Shown: one piece after another, positions 7,222 to 14,507 of the stretch
Layout of the letters: every line of letters starts with the position of its first letter
How positions within the stretch are numbered: position 1 is the first letter of the stretch
Origin: a virus
IMG/VR virus record: IMGVR_UViG_3300027734_000136
Span: 1-40,394 of that record
Strand: one strand, 5' to 3'
DNA length: 40,394 nt
Notes under the pieces: generated by a model
Databases searched by the model: none
The model's input: only the letters and a program-made list of their open reading frames with translations
What the model was told of the DNA's origin: nothing
Made by a program: the position numbers and the translations under genes

Positions 7222-9171
7222 ATGAGAGCAGTTATTATAGGAACCGACTTTATGAAAGATATAGATGGATCTTTCAAAGCTTTAGAAACGAATACTAATG
7301 TACAGTTAGATACTCAGTGGTCGTTAAATTTCGATTCTGCATCTTTTGAGAATTTCGTAACATCTAATAATTTTACAGAAATTGTTTTAATTTCAAATGA
7401 AAACAATTTATCAGCACAGTCAAGTTATACGTTTAATTACGATTTTGAAGAGTTAAAGACGAAAATTAGTCAAAATTCAGAAAATAGTACAGCTGTTTTT
7501 TCAAGTTTTAAATCTTACTTAGCTGATTTTACATCAGGAAGTTCTATAACTTTTAATACATTTCAAACCGATAGGACTTCAATTACTGTTCCGTTTGTAG
7601 AAGATGAAGATAGCAAGTTAATTATTCGATTATCATATGATACTACAGCATTAATTGACGATACATATGCAAGAGATAACTGCGAGTTTTTAAAGTTAAT
7701 GTACGACGCAGACCCAAATTCTGTTCCGAAGTGTTATATAAATAACGACGAAATTATCCTTGATTCGATCGGTACTACTTTGAGAGATAATGGAAATCAT
7801 CCAAACTACTGTATTAAAAGACGAGTGACTCCTTTTGATAACAAAACATATCCAAAATTACTTAAAGTTGATACAATTGAACAATTAAATGTATTGAAGT
7901 CTAATTTAAGAGCTGAAGAGTATATCCAGGAGTTTATATACAATACTGATGATTTATTAGATAACAGAGTTAAATCGTATAGAAGTGTAGATCTACTGTA
8001 CGGTTCAAATTTAGATATTATTAACTTACAAACTTTAGAAAAAACTGCAAATTTAGAAGTAGTAGAAAGTTGTGATTTTGACGATAATGGAGAAGTTCAA
8101 TACTGGGATAGAATGAGATACTGTCAAAAATTTTACACTCAAATTTCAGAAGTTGCAGTAAAGTTAGATGCAACTGATAATACGAAAATTATACTACCAG
8201 ACGGAAATATATCTTTAGCAAAAGAGCTCAATACCGGTGATAGTGTGAAATCAATACTATTTAGTACTTTATCAACTGACGATAGAGCTCAACCTGCACT
8301 AACGTGGAGTAGTTCTTTTAACGAGACAGTAGCAAATTTTGAAATATCGACAACTGAGTTAGTAAACACTGGTTCTTTAAACTATTTCGGTACATTAGTC
8401 ACGTTCGAAACTGATACTAATGCGATATTTTCAGATGTAGGGCATGCTGAAATTATGGTTAAAGACGGAGATAACGCAAAATTTCAACAGTACATAAATT
8501 TAATTGCAGGTAGCACAGTCGTCTTATTTGATAGTTTGACTAATGAACTAGTAACATCAGTTATAACTAATATAACATACAAATTCGATAAATTTAAAGG
8601 GTACTTGCTAGACTTTGAAGCATCAGATTTATTTTTGACGTTAGAAGAGACAGAAACACAGAGCAGATACGGTTTAGTAACACATAATTACGGTTACGAC
8701 TGTAGATACGTAAGATGCCCTCCAGGAGACCGAAATAACACTTTATTTCTTTTTAATGACTGCGGTAGCAATTATTTTTATACGTACGGCGCACGTACCT
8801 ATGCTTACCTAGACCCAGGCACTGTATGTGCAAGGTACCCAGGCTATAGCCCTTATGGATATTCAACACCGGTATGCGAAACCAGCGATGAATCCGGAAA
8901 CGGACAAAATCCTTATTATCAAGTTTACGGGTATTGTAACGGACAAAAATCCGATGTTTTATATAAAGAGAATATAAAACTATACGATAAGTCTTTACAT
9001 GGTATAAACATATATCGTTTTAATTATAAAAACGAAGATGGCTTATATGAGGGAGTAATCGCACAAGAGTTAATTGGAACAAAATTTGAAAATGCATTAT
9101 CTAAAGATAGAAATGGTTTATATACGGTTGATTATAATAAAATAGATGTTGAATTTAAAAAAATAAAATAG
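7222..9171 (+). CDS. Tail-fibre-like protein with Hint-like and S74 chaperone domains
   Basis: A 649-residue protein. The C-terminus (about 575-649) is a Peptidase_S74 intramolecular chaperone domain: KSDVLYKENIKL with candidate self-cleavage Ser577, GLYEGVIAQEL, and GLYTVDYNKI. Such domains help fibre and spike proteins trimerise and are then cut off. Residues about 312-489 look like a Hint (intein-fold) domain: TKIILPDGNISLAKELNTGD at the start, a histidine block VGHAEIMVKDGD, and THN at 487-489, but no Cys or Ser where a splicing nucleophile belongs. Residues 490-574 are very rich in Tyr, Cys, Pro and Gly. The N-terminus GTDFMKDIDGSFKALETNTN resembles the metal-binding end of ATP-grasp proteins, a weak match. 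Likely a receptor-binding virion protein, in its own transcription unit. Confidence 0.75.
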   Translation: MRAVIIGTDFMKDIDGSFKALETNTNVQLDTQWSLNFDSASFENFVTSNNFTEIVLISNENNLSAQSSYTFNYDFEELKTKISQNSENSTAVFSSFKSYLADFTSGSSITFNTFQTDRTSITVPFVEDEDSKLIIRLSYDTTALIDDTYARDNCEFLKLMYDADPNSVPKCYINNDEIILDSIGTTLRDNGNHPNYCIKRRVTPFDNKTYPKLLKVDTIEQLNVLKSNLRAEEYIQEFIYNTDDLLDNRVKSYRSVDLLYGSNLDIINLQTLEKTANLEVVESCDFDDNGEVQYWDRMRYCQKFYTQISEVAVKLDATDNTKIILPDGNISLAKELNTGDSVKSILFSTLSTDDRAQPALTWSSSFNETVANFEISTTELVNTGSLNYFGTLVTFETDTNAIFSDVGHAEIMVKDGDNAKFQQYINLIAGSTVVLFDSLTNELVTSVITNITYKFDKFKGYLLDFEASDLFLTLEETETQSRYGLVTHNYGYDCRYVRCPPGDRNNTLFLFNDCGSNYFYTYGARTYAYLDPGTVCARYPGYSPYGYSTPVCETSDESGNGQNPYYQVYGYCNGQKSDVLYKENIKLYDKSLHGINIYRFNYKNEDGLYEGVIAQELIGTKFENALSKDRNGLYTVDYNKIDVEFKKIK

Positions 9172-9175
9172 AAGC

Positions 9176-9325
9176 ATGGCAACAGAAAATAATAAAAATT
9201 TATCTTATTCAAACTACAAAGATTTGTTTAAAAGACAGAAACTTGTTTCAAATAGTACAGTAAAGTTAAATTTACTGAATGCAGTAGCGGTATTGACGAG
9301 CGCAATAAAACAAAAGCATTCTTAA
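9176..9325 (+). CDS. Small hypothetical protein, 49 residues
   Basis: An ATG five bases after the fibre stop opens a 49-residue frame (MATENNKNLSYSNYKDLFKR at the start, ending AVLTSAIKQKHS). It fills most of the 178-base gap before the zinc-ribbon gene. It is soluble, with a predicted helical C-terminal half (VKLNLLNAVAVLTSAI). The clean position directly behind a virion gene and codon use like its neighbours support a real gene, perhaps a small partner of the fibre. No family recognised. Confidence 0.55.
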   Translation: MATENNKNLSYSNYKDLFKRQKLVSNSTVKLNLLNAVAVLTSAIKQKHS

Positions 9326-9337
9326 TAGAATTTTTTT
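9318..9337 (+). terminator. Weak terminator-like hairpin
   Basis: ATTCT (9318-9322) and AGAAT (9327-9331) can pair around a TAAT loop, followed by a run of T to 9337. The stem is only 5 bp with one G-C pair, so it is weak, but it lies right at the end of the small gene and before a new ATG. It could end the fibre transcript. Confidence 0.3.
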
Positions 9338-9348
9338 AATAATAAGTT

Positions 9349-9633
9349 ATGATAAAAAAAGTAAAAGAAATTGCAGAATCGTGGATTATTGCAGCAAATC
9401 CATCAAAAGAACAGTTAGTATTAGCAGCAGCTAGATTAAATATCTGTAACAATTGTGAATTTATAGGACATAGAAAGAATACAGGAAGTCCCGTCTGTAC
9501 TAACTGTGGCTGTCCTCTTAAGAAAAAAATATTTTCACCAATGTACGATGCCTGTCCGCTACACAAGTGGTTAGAGGTTGAAAATACAGAGCTATTTACA
9601 AATACTCAGAAAAAATCAAAAAGTTTTTTGTAG
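9349..9633 (+). CDS. Zinc-ribbon protein
   Basis: A 94-residue protein with ordered cysteine pairs: CNNC, CTNC followed by GC, then CPLHKW (about residues 33-36, 50-55, 69-74). This spacing indicates a zinc ribbon of the kind found as small phage proteins of unknown role, possibly binding nucleic acid or protein. The N-terminal 30 residues are helical. It starts in the GTTATG context shared with other genes here and its stop abuts the ATG of the sulfotransferase-like gene, so both are probably made from one message. A narrower function cannot be given. Confidence 0.7.
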   Translation: MIKKVKEIAESWIIAANPSKEQLVLAAARLNICNNCEFIGHRKNTGSPVCTNCGCPLKKKIFSPMYDACPLHKWLEVENTELFTNTQKKSKSFL

Positions 9634-10368
9634 ATGAGTTTATTAATTAATAACGAATTAATCTGGGTTAGTATTCCAAAAAATGCAAGCTATTCAGTCG
9701 AGCACTCACTATTAACTTCGAATCTTAGAATAGAACATGCACCAGTATATTATGCATTATTAGAAAGTAACAAGCTTAATAATACCGATGTATTACCGCA
9801 TCCGCATGTTAAATTAGATGAATTAAAGAGAGATTTCGGTGACAAAGAGACATTTTGTATAAAAAGAGATCCTTACGATAGATTTATAGCCGGAATTGAA
9901 TTTATTTTTTCAAAAATTATTACTGTAAACAATCATACTCCAGTAGTTGATATTAGCGAAATTGATAATAATTTTATATATTCGTTTTTTGATTTTGAAA
10001 CTATAAATAATTTATACGATACAACTAATCGAAGACATGAACTATGGTTTAATATTTACTGTAGACTAATTAAAGAAGAGTTAGATTTTAGTAGCACTTA
10101 TAGGAATGTGTTTACTAATCTCTCTACAATACTTTCACAAAACTATTGGACAAACTGTAAAAAATGTACCTACGAATTTGATATTTTAGATTTAGACAAG
10201 TATACTAAGTTTATAAATAAAAAATTTAATGTTAATATAGAAATTGAGAAGTTAAATACAACTATATACAAAAATAAATCAGGTATAATTAATAATATTG
10301 AATTTAAAAACTGGGTATATAATTCTTTTGAAAAAAGATTTGATATAAATAATAGAAATTTTATATGA
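9634..10368 (+). CDS. Sulfotransferase-like protein (first)
   Basis: A 244-residue protein with the two PAPS-binding signatures of the sulfotransferase superfamily. The 5'-phosphosulfate loop is WVSIPKNASYSVEHSLL, with P15-K16-N17-A18-S19 near the N-terminus. The 3'-phosphate region is CIKRDPYDRFIAGIEF (R78, then about S/A86). The layout is like the membrane-type carbohydrate sulfotransferases in short form. It would move a sulfuryl group from PAPS to a hydroxyl or amine on a sugar or protein. The C-terminal half is divergent. The APS kinase upstream could supply PAPS. It ends in an ATGA overlap with the first oxygenase gene. Sequence alone does not prove activity or acceptor. Confidence 0.7.
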   Translation: MSLLINNELIWVSIPKNASYSVEHSLLTSNLRIEHAPVYYALLESNKLNNTDVLPHPHVKLDELKRDFGDKETFCIKRDPYDRFIAGIEFIFSKIITVNNHTPVVDISEIDNNFIYSFFDFETINNLYDTTNRRHELWFNIYCRLIKEELDFSSTYRNVFTNLSTILSQNYWTNCKKCTYEFDILDLDKYTKFINKKFNVNIEIEKLNTTIYKNKSGIINNIEFKNWVYNSFEKRFDINNRNFI

Positions 10369-10859
10369 TAAGTTTTGTTAATAATTTACTAGATAAAGAC
10401 GAGTTTATTTTTTTAAAAGAAAAAATGACAGATAACTTAAATGATTTTACAATAAAACCAGATAAAGTTAAACTTACATACTATAAGACAGATATATCTA
10501 AACAAAAAAATAGCTTATTAAATTACTACAGTAAAATAAGCAGGTATGTAGATCTTAATATTTTTGATATTAGTTTTATTTCACTCAACTGTGCTACAGA
10601 CGATACAAACAGTGAAGATACGTTTCATAGAGATAATTGCGATAGAACAGTTATAACTTATTTAAACAATAATTTCAAAGGCGGAGAATTGCAATATATT
10701 CTAAACGAGGAAACAAAACTGTTTAATCCAATAGAGAATATGACCATAATATTTAATTCAAAAATTAAACACAGAATATTACCGGTAAAAGAAGGATTTA
10801 GATACTCCCTGGTAACTTTTTTCGTCCTAAAACCTACCAATATTATAAAGTTATTTTAA
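10365..10859 (+). CDS. 2-oxoglutarate/Fe(II) oxygenase (first, P4H-like)
   Basis: A 164-residue double-stranded beta-helix protein. The iron triad is visible as H88-x-D90 in FHRDNCDRTVITYL and H136 in KIKHRILPV, with R146 in EGFRYSLVTFF positioned to hold the 2-oxoglutarate carboxylate. The GGELQY strand between them is typical of prolyl 4-hydroxylase-type enzymes. It should hydroxylate a C-H bond using O2 and 2-oxoglutarate; the substrate is unknown. It starts within the stop of the sulfotransferase-like gene (ATGA), which suggests coupled translation. It is the first of five such genes between 10365 and 13695. Confidence 0.8.
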   Translation: MISFVNNLLDKDEFIFLKEKMTDNLNDFTIKPDKVKLTYYKTDISKQKNSLLNYYSKISRYVDLNIFDISFISLNCATDDTNSEDTFHRDNCDRTVITYLNNNFKGGELQYILNEETKLFNPIENMTIIFNSKIKHRILPVKEGFRYSLVTFFVLKPTNIIKLF

Positions 10860-10871
10860 TAAAAATCACAT

Positions 10872-11396
10872 ATGTACAGCCAGTATTTTAATATCTTATC
10901 CGAACAAGAGTATTCTATATGTAAAGAAATAATCGATAACTCTTTATGGAAATACGGTCATCTAAGTAGACCTACTTCCTCTCATAAGTTTTGGATGATA
11001 CCAAGTTTGACAAGTTATCCGTTTTTTAACAGTATTTTTATAAAAAAAATAGAGGAATTGACGAGTAATCAATTTGAAATAATTAGAATATACGCAAACG
11101 GTCATACGTTTGGTCAAGAAGGAGATTGGCATGTAGATTCTAAATTAGAAAATGCTTGGACGTTCTTATATTATTTTAATAAAGGAGACAGTAGTACTAT
11201 AGGAGAAACTTATTTTAAAGACGAACAGGATAACATTACTGATATCGCAAAACCTACACACAATAGCGGTATATTATTTAAAAGCGACCTTTACCATAAA
11301 GGGTCTTCGCCAAAAATAACATTTAATGATTTACGTATTACAATTGCATTTAAATTAAAAATGATCAAATTAAAATTAGATAAAACTTTGTTTTAA
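10872..11396 (+). CDS. 2-oxoglutarate/Fe(II) oxygenase (second)
   Basis: A 174-residue protein. The iron ligands appear as H87-x-D89 (GDWHVDSKLENAWTFLYYFN) and H142 (DLYHKGSSP), followed by R155 (DLRITIAFKL). The GETYF strand after the HxD motif is the usual place for the acidic or glycine-rich strand of the double-stranded beta-helix. The protein differs clearly from the other four oxygenases here, especially in its N-terminal 60 residues, so they are not simple tandem copies. The gene lies 12 bases after the previous stop and 9 bases before the next start. The substrate cannot be predicted. Confidence 0.8.
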   Translation: MYSQYFNILSEQEYSICKEIIDNSLWKYGHLSRPTSSHKFWMIPSLTSYPFFNSIFIKKIEELTSNQFEIIRIYANGHTFGQEGDWHVDSKLENAWTFLYYFNKGDSSTIGETYFKDEQDNITDIAKPTHNSGILFKSDLYHKGSSPKITFNDLRITIAFKLKMIKLKLDKTLF

Positions 11397-11405
11397 TTAA
11401 AAGGT

Positions 11406-12083
11406 ATGAAAATTGAAAAAATTTATTTTGATAAGGACACCTACATATGGAAGGTTAAGTTAAATTTAAAGGAATTTAAAGATGAATTCTTAAAGGAATG
11501 TTATGAAGAAATTGAATTACAAAAAAACCAAAAAGCTGATGGATACCTTCACCAGTACCACGTAAAAGATAAAGTAGATAATTACTTCTGGGAGCGATCA
11601 ACTTCGAAAGAAATATTAATTCTAAAAAAAATAGACACTATTATTCAAAGCGGTATAAATTATTCCGAAGAAATATATAAAAGTGCGCAAAATAATTGGA
11701 GTATTATAAATTCAGATTGTTGGATAAATAGAATACGTTCTAAACCAGTACAGCCAAACTTTTATGCTGAAACAAGAAGTAAAAAATTTCATACACATAC
11801 GGGAATTGCACACGCTACAAAGTCTTTTTACCCACATTACACCTGGGTATACTATATTCAAATGCCAAATAGATTAAGACCGGGTACAGACGACGGTATA
11901 ATTTACTTTAAATCAAATAAAGGTGTCGAATACAGCATACTACCAGAAGAAGACGACTTAATTATAATGCCTGGAGATATGCCGCATTTTCCAATGAACG
12001 CATCAGAGTCAACTATTGATAGGATAGTTTTAGCTGGAAATGTTGGATTTGAACATTTAAAAGTTACAAAAACTTTAATGTAA
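11406..12083 (+). CDS. 2-oxoglutarate/Fe(II) oxygenase (third, cupin-like)
   Basis: A 225-residue protein with the layout of the putative 2OG-Fe(II) oxygenase family related to PF13759. An H-x-H pair (H129, H131 in KKFHTHTG) precedes a strand ending WVYYIQMP, then GIIYFKS, then LIIMPGDMPHFP with H194, and finally DRIVLAGNV with R206 for 2-oxoglutarate. The first 90 residues form a separate helical N-terminal domain with no known match. Members of this family are frequent in marine and T4-like phages with no proven substrate. It belongs to the same gene run as the oxygenases on either side but comes from a different subfamily. Confidence 0.75.
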   Translation: MKIEKIYFDKDTYIWKVKLNLKEFKDEFLKECYEEIELQKNQKADGYLHQYHVKDKVDNYFWERSTSKEILILKKIDTIIQSGINYSEEIYKSAQNNWSIINSDCWINRIRSKPVQPNFYAETRSKKFHTHTGIAHATKSFYPHYTWVYYIQMPNRLRPGTDDGIIYFKSNKGVEYSILPEEDDLIIMPGDMPHFPMNASESTIDRIVLAGNVGFEHLKVTKTLM

Positions 12084-12087
12084 CGGT

Positions 12088-12678
12088 ATGGTTATTATAG
12101 TAATAGCAGAACCAAGAACCGGTTCGACAAATCTTGCTAATTGGTTTTCTGCTAAGAAAAATTTTACTGTTTTACAAGAACCGATAGCAAATTTAAGAGC
12201 GAAGGATTTTAAAAACGGCATAACTCCTTTTAGATGGGAGTATCAGACAGAACATTTGTTTGTAAAAGATATTTTAGGTAACGGCTTACATTTTAATGAA
12301 TTAATCTCTATTTCTGACAGAGTAATATTGCTTTACAGAGAAAACGAAGAAGAACAAATAGAGTCTTGGTTGAACGCTAAGGTAGAAGGTACCTGGCATC
12401 AACAATGGATATACAAGGAACTAGAGAGTAAAGAAGAAGAAGAGGCGTTTAAAAAAGTAAAAAGACGTTTTAAAGAAGAGTATCTTGATAAAGACTTTTT
12501 TAAAATCTCTTACGAAGAGTTATACTATAGAGACGGCTTTGAAAAAGTGTTAGAGTACATAGGTATTGAAGATTTAAAAAATAAAGGTTTTCCTTACGGA
12601 AAAAAGTATAGAGTAAATTCAGAAGAAGAAATTAAAATAGACTTAAAGGATGAAAATAGAAAGCCGAAATTTATTTAA
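12088..12678 (+). CDS. Sulfotransferase-like protein (second)
   Basis: A 196-residue P-loop-like protein. The N-terminus IIVIAEPRTGSTNLANWF has the sulfotransferase 5'-phosphosulfate loop PRTGSTNL at 9-16, and R84 in ILLYRENEEEQIESW fits the 3'-phosphate site (R followed by a helix with S93). It resembles Stf0-type and other small bacterial sulfotransferases and is clearly different from the gene at 9634. The C-terminal third is strongly charged. It probably transfers sulfate from PAPS to an unknown acceptor. Its last 29 bases overlap the next oxygenase gene, whose ATG lies inside it, so expression of the two is linked. Confidence 0.7.
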   Translation: MVIIVIAEPRTGSTNLANWFSAKKNFTVLQEPIANLRAKDFKNGITPFRWEYQTEHLFVKDILGNGLHFNELISISDRVILLYRENEEEQIESWLNAKVEGTWHQQWIYKELESKEEEEAFKKVKRRFKEEYLDKDFFKISYEELYYRDGFEKVLEYIGIEDLKNKGFPYGKKYRVNSEEEIKIDLKDENRKPKFI

Positions 12679-13201
12679 TACAGAGGAGGTAAGTAAGATA
12701 CTTTCCTATGTAGAACAATGGGAGAATACTAATATCGAAGTAAGACTAGGGTCTAACTACTCAAAGAATGGCGGTGTGATGAAATCCTTTAAAATAATCT
12801 GGAATAAAGATAACCTATGGATTCAAGATAGAATTATAGATTGGGTAAATGCCTTGCCGGGAATAATAACAATTAATAAGAGTAGTACTATTGAATGTAC
12901 TTTTAGAAGATATGAGGTAGGAGACTTTTTTATTAAACATGATGACCATGTATATAGTGGAGATAAGAGAATATACACTTTAGGAATACAACTATCTGAC
13001 TTAGAGAACTTCTCAGGAGGTGATTTAAAATTTTACTTACCTGATACCGAGTATATCCTACCTTACGAAAAAGGAAAAGCTTACATATTCGATTCAGGCA
13101 TTCCTCATTCAGTAGAGTTGGTAACTAAAGGCGTTAGAGAGACTTTAATGTTTTTTATAGGGGAGTCTAATATTAAGCGTAACGAAAGAAACTTCATATG
13201 A
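12650..13201 (+). CDS. 2-oxoglutarate/Fe(II) oxygenase (fourth, P4H/PHD-like)
   Basis: A 183-residue protein typical of short prolyl hydroxylase-like enzymes. FRRYEVGDFFIKHDDHV carries H97-x-D99, the strand RIYTLGIQLSDLENFSGGDLKFY follows, the second histidine is H153 in IPHSVELVTKG and R163 (VRETLMFFI) binds 2-oxoglutarate. The FxxYxxGDFxxxHxD pattern is a strong match to the P4Hc family, whose known members hydroxylate proline in proteins; phage members are untested. It begins 29 bases inside the second sulfotransferase gene and ends in an ATGA overlap with the fifth oxygenase. Its last residues, NERNFI, resemble the NNRNFI end of the gene at 9634. Confidence 0.85.
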   Translation: MKIESRNLFNTEEVSKILSYVEQWENTNIEVRLGSNYSKNGGVMKSFKIIWNKDNLWIQDRIIDWVNALPGIITINKSSTIECTFRRYEVGDFFIKHDDHVYSGDKRIYTLGIQLSDLENFSGGDLKFYLPDTEYILPYEKGKAYIFDSGIPHSVELVTKGVRETLMFFIGESNIKRNERNFI

Positions 13202-13695
13202 TTAAGCAAAAGGTTATTTTTAGTAAAGAAGAATGTAGTACTATAATCGATTTTTTTAAAAAAGAAAGTGAATTATGGAGTAATTCAGATAGAAAATATC
13301 AATCTGCTATTATAGATTTTACTACAGAAACTGAATGGCTATTTACTAGACTAAAAGAGTTTTTTGAAGCAGAGATAGAAATAAAAATTATAAAATTGAA
13401 AAATTTTATACATTTACATAGGTACGAAAAGGGGGATTGGTTTGGGAGACATAAAGATACTAGAGAAAGTAGAATGTATGCTGTAGGAGTGTGTCTAAAC
13501 GATGAGTATAAAGGAGGCGACTTTGTACTTTATGATAAGGAAGCTTATCTACTAGAAAAAAGAGCCGGAAATGCTTACGTATTTGATGTTAATACCGAAC
13601 ACGAAATAACACCGATAGAAGAAGGAGAGAGGTATTCACTTATTTGGTTTTTAGAGAATACTAATTTAAAAATAAAAATTAAATCTTTAATATGA
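13198..13695 (+). CDS. 2-oxoglutarate/Fe(II) oxygenase (fifth, P4H/PHD-like)
   Basis: A 165-residue relative of the previous gene: HLHRYEKGDWFGRHKDTRESRMYAVGV holds H85-x-D87 after the RYEKGDWF strand, GGDFVLY follows, H135 is in NTEHEITPI and R145 in GERYSLIWFLE. All ligands for iron and 2-oxoglutarate are present, so it is probably active. Similarity to the fourth oxygenase in the core suggests an old duplication, but the N-terminal 60 residues differ. It overlaps both neighbours by four bases, giving tight translational coupling from 12650 to 14456. Confidence 0.85.
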   Translation: MIKQKVIFSKEECSTIIDFFKKESELWSNSDRKYQSAIIDFTTETEWLFTRLKEFFEAEIEIKIIKLKNFIHLHRYEKGDWFGRHKDTRESRMYAVGVCLNDEYKGGDFVLYDKEAYLLEKRAGNAYVFDVNTEHEITPIEEGERYSLIWFLENTNLKIKIKSLI

Positions 13696-14456
13696 TAAAA
13701 TACTGGACATTAGAAACTTTTGATGTATCTTCTTATAAATGGAAATTAGAAGAAAGGAAGAACAGGACATATACGACATCAGGATCAGACAATTCTGGAC
13801 AATCTACATATAGCTACAACTCTTTAGGATTTAGAGGAGACGAGCCTACTAAACAAGGATTTAAGATAATGTCTTTAGGGTGCTCTCATACAGAAGGAGT
13901 AGGAGTAGATGACGATAAGACATGGTCTCACCAACTCTGTAAACTAATCCCAAACGCAGTAGACTTAAACTTCGGGTTTGGAGGAAGAAGTAGTGATTAC
14001 GTTTCAAGATGCTTACTAACATATTACGACTTAGTTAAGCCAGACTTAGTTTTAATAATGTATCCAAATCAAGATAGGAAAGATTATTATACAAGAGAAG
14101 GAGGAGTTGAACCTTTTGCATGGAACCCTTGGGGATATTTTAAAGAAGATCCGGTAGGAAGAGAGATGTACCATAATTTATCTAATATCACTAATAAACA
14201 AGACGGTATTGTTAACTGGTATAGAAACCATTTGCTAATTACGTACTTTTTACAGATTAAAAATACCCCGTTTGTATGGAATGGAGCACATTTAGACGGG
14301 GCTATAGAAGAATCTAATAGATTTGATAATGATTATAGAAATTATAAGGATTATGGAGCAGACGGTGGACATCCTGGCCCTGAACATAACAGGCTTTACG
14401 CAAAAAATCTATACAGTTTCTTAAAAGAAAATAAAATATTGCCGGAAGTAGGGTAG
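13692..14456 (+). CDS. SGNH/GDSL-like hydrolase
   Basis: A 254-residue SGNH protein. After YSYNSLGFRGDE, common just before the core of phage SGNH proteins, block I is LGCSHTEGVGV with nucleophile S65. FGFGGRSSDYV supplies the Gly block, YPNQDRKDYY the Asn block and D224-GG-H227 (DGGHPG) the catalytic Asp/His pair. It is compact, with only a short N-terminal extension, unlike the gene at 3565. Esterase or acyltransferase activity on sugar O-acyl groups is the family norm; the true substrate is unknown. It is the last gene of the modification island and is followed by a promoter-like motif and the tail genes. Confidence 0.8.
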   Translation: MIKYWTLETFDVSSYKWKLEERKNRTYTTSGSDNSGQSTYSYNSLGFRGDEPTKQGFKIMSLGCSHTEGVGVDDDKTWSHQLCKLIPNAVDLNFGFGGRSSDYVSRCLLTYYDLVKPDLVLIMYPNQDRKDYYTREGGVEPFAWNPWGYFKEDPVGREMYHNLSNITNKQDGIVNWYRNHLLITYFLQIKNTPFVWNGAHLDGAIEESNRFDNDYRNYKDYGADGGHPGPEHNRLYAKNLYSFLKENKILPEVG

Positions 14457-14473
14457 TTCCTAAAAATATCGAT

Positions 14474-14482
14474 ATATTTATA
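14474..14482 (+). promoter_or_regulatory. Promoter-like motif ATATTTATA
   Basis: This copy of the recurring motif ends 25 bases before the ATG at 14508 and lies in the 51-base gap that separates the modification island from the tail genes. It would be the first promoter of the tail module. Confidence 0.4.
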
Positions 14483-14507
14483 TAATACAACACCAAAATT
14501 TAATTTT

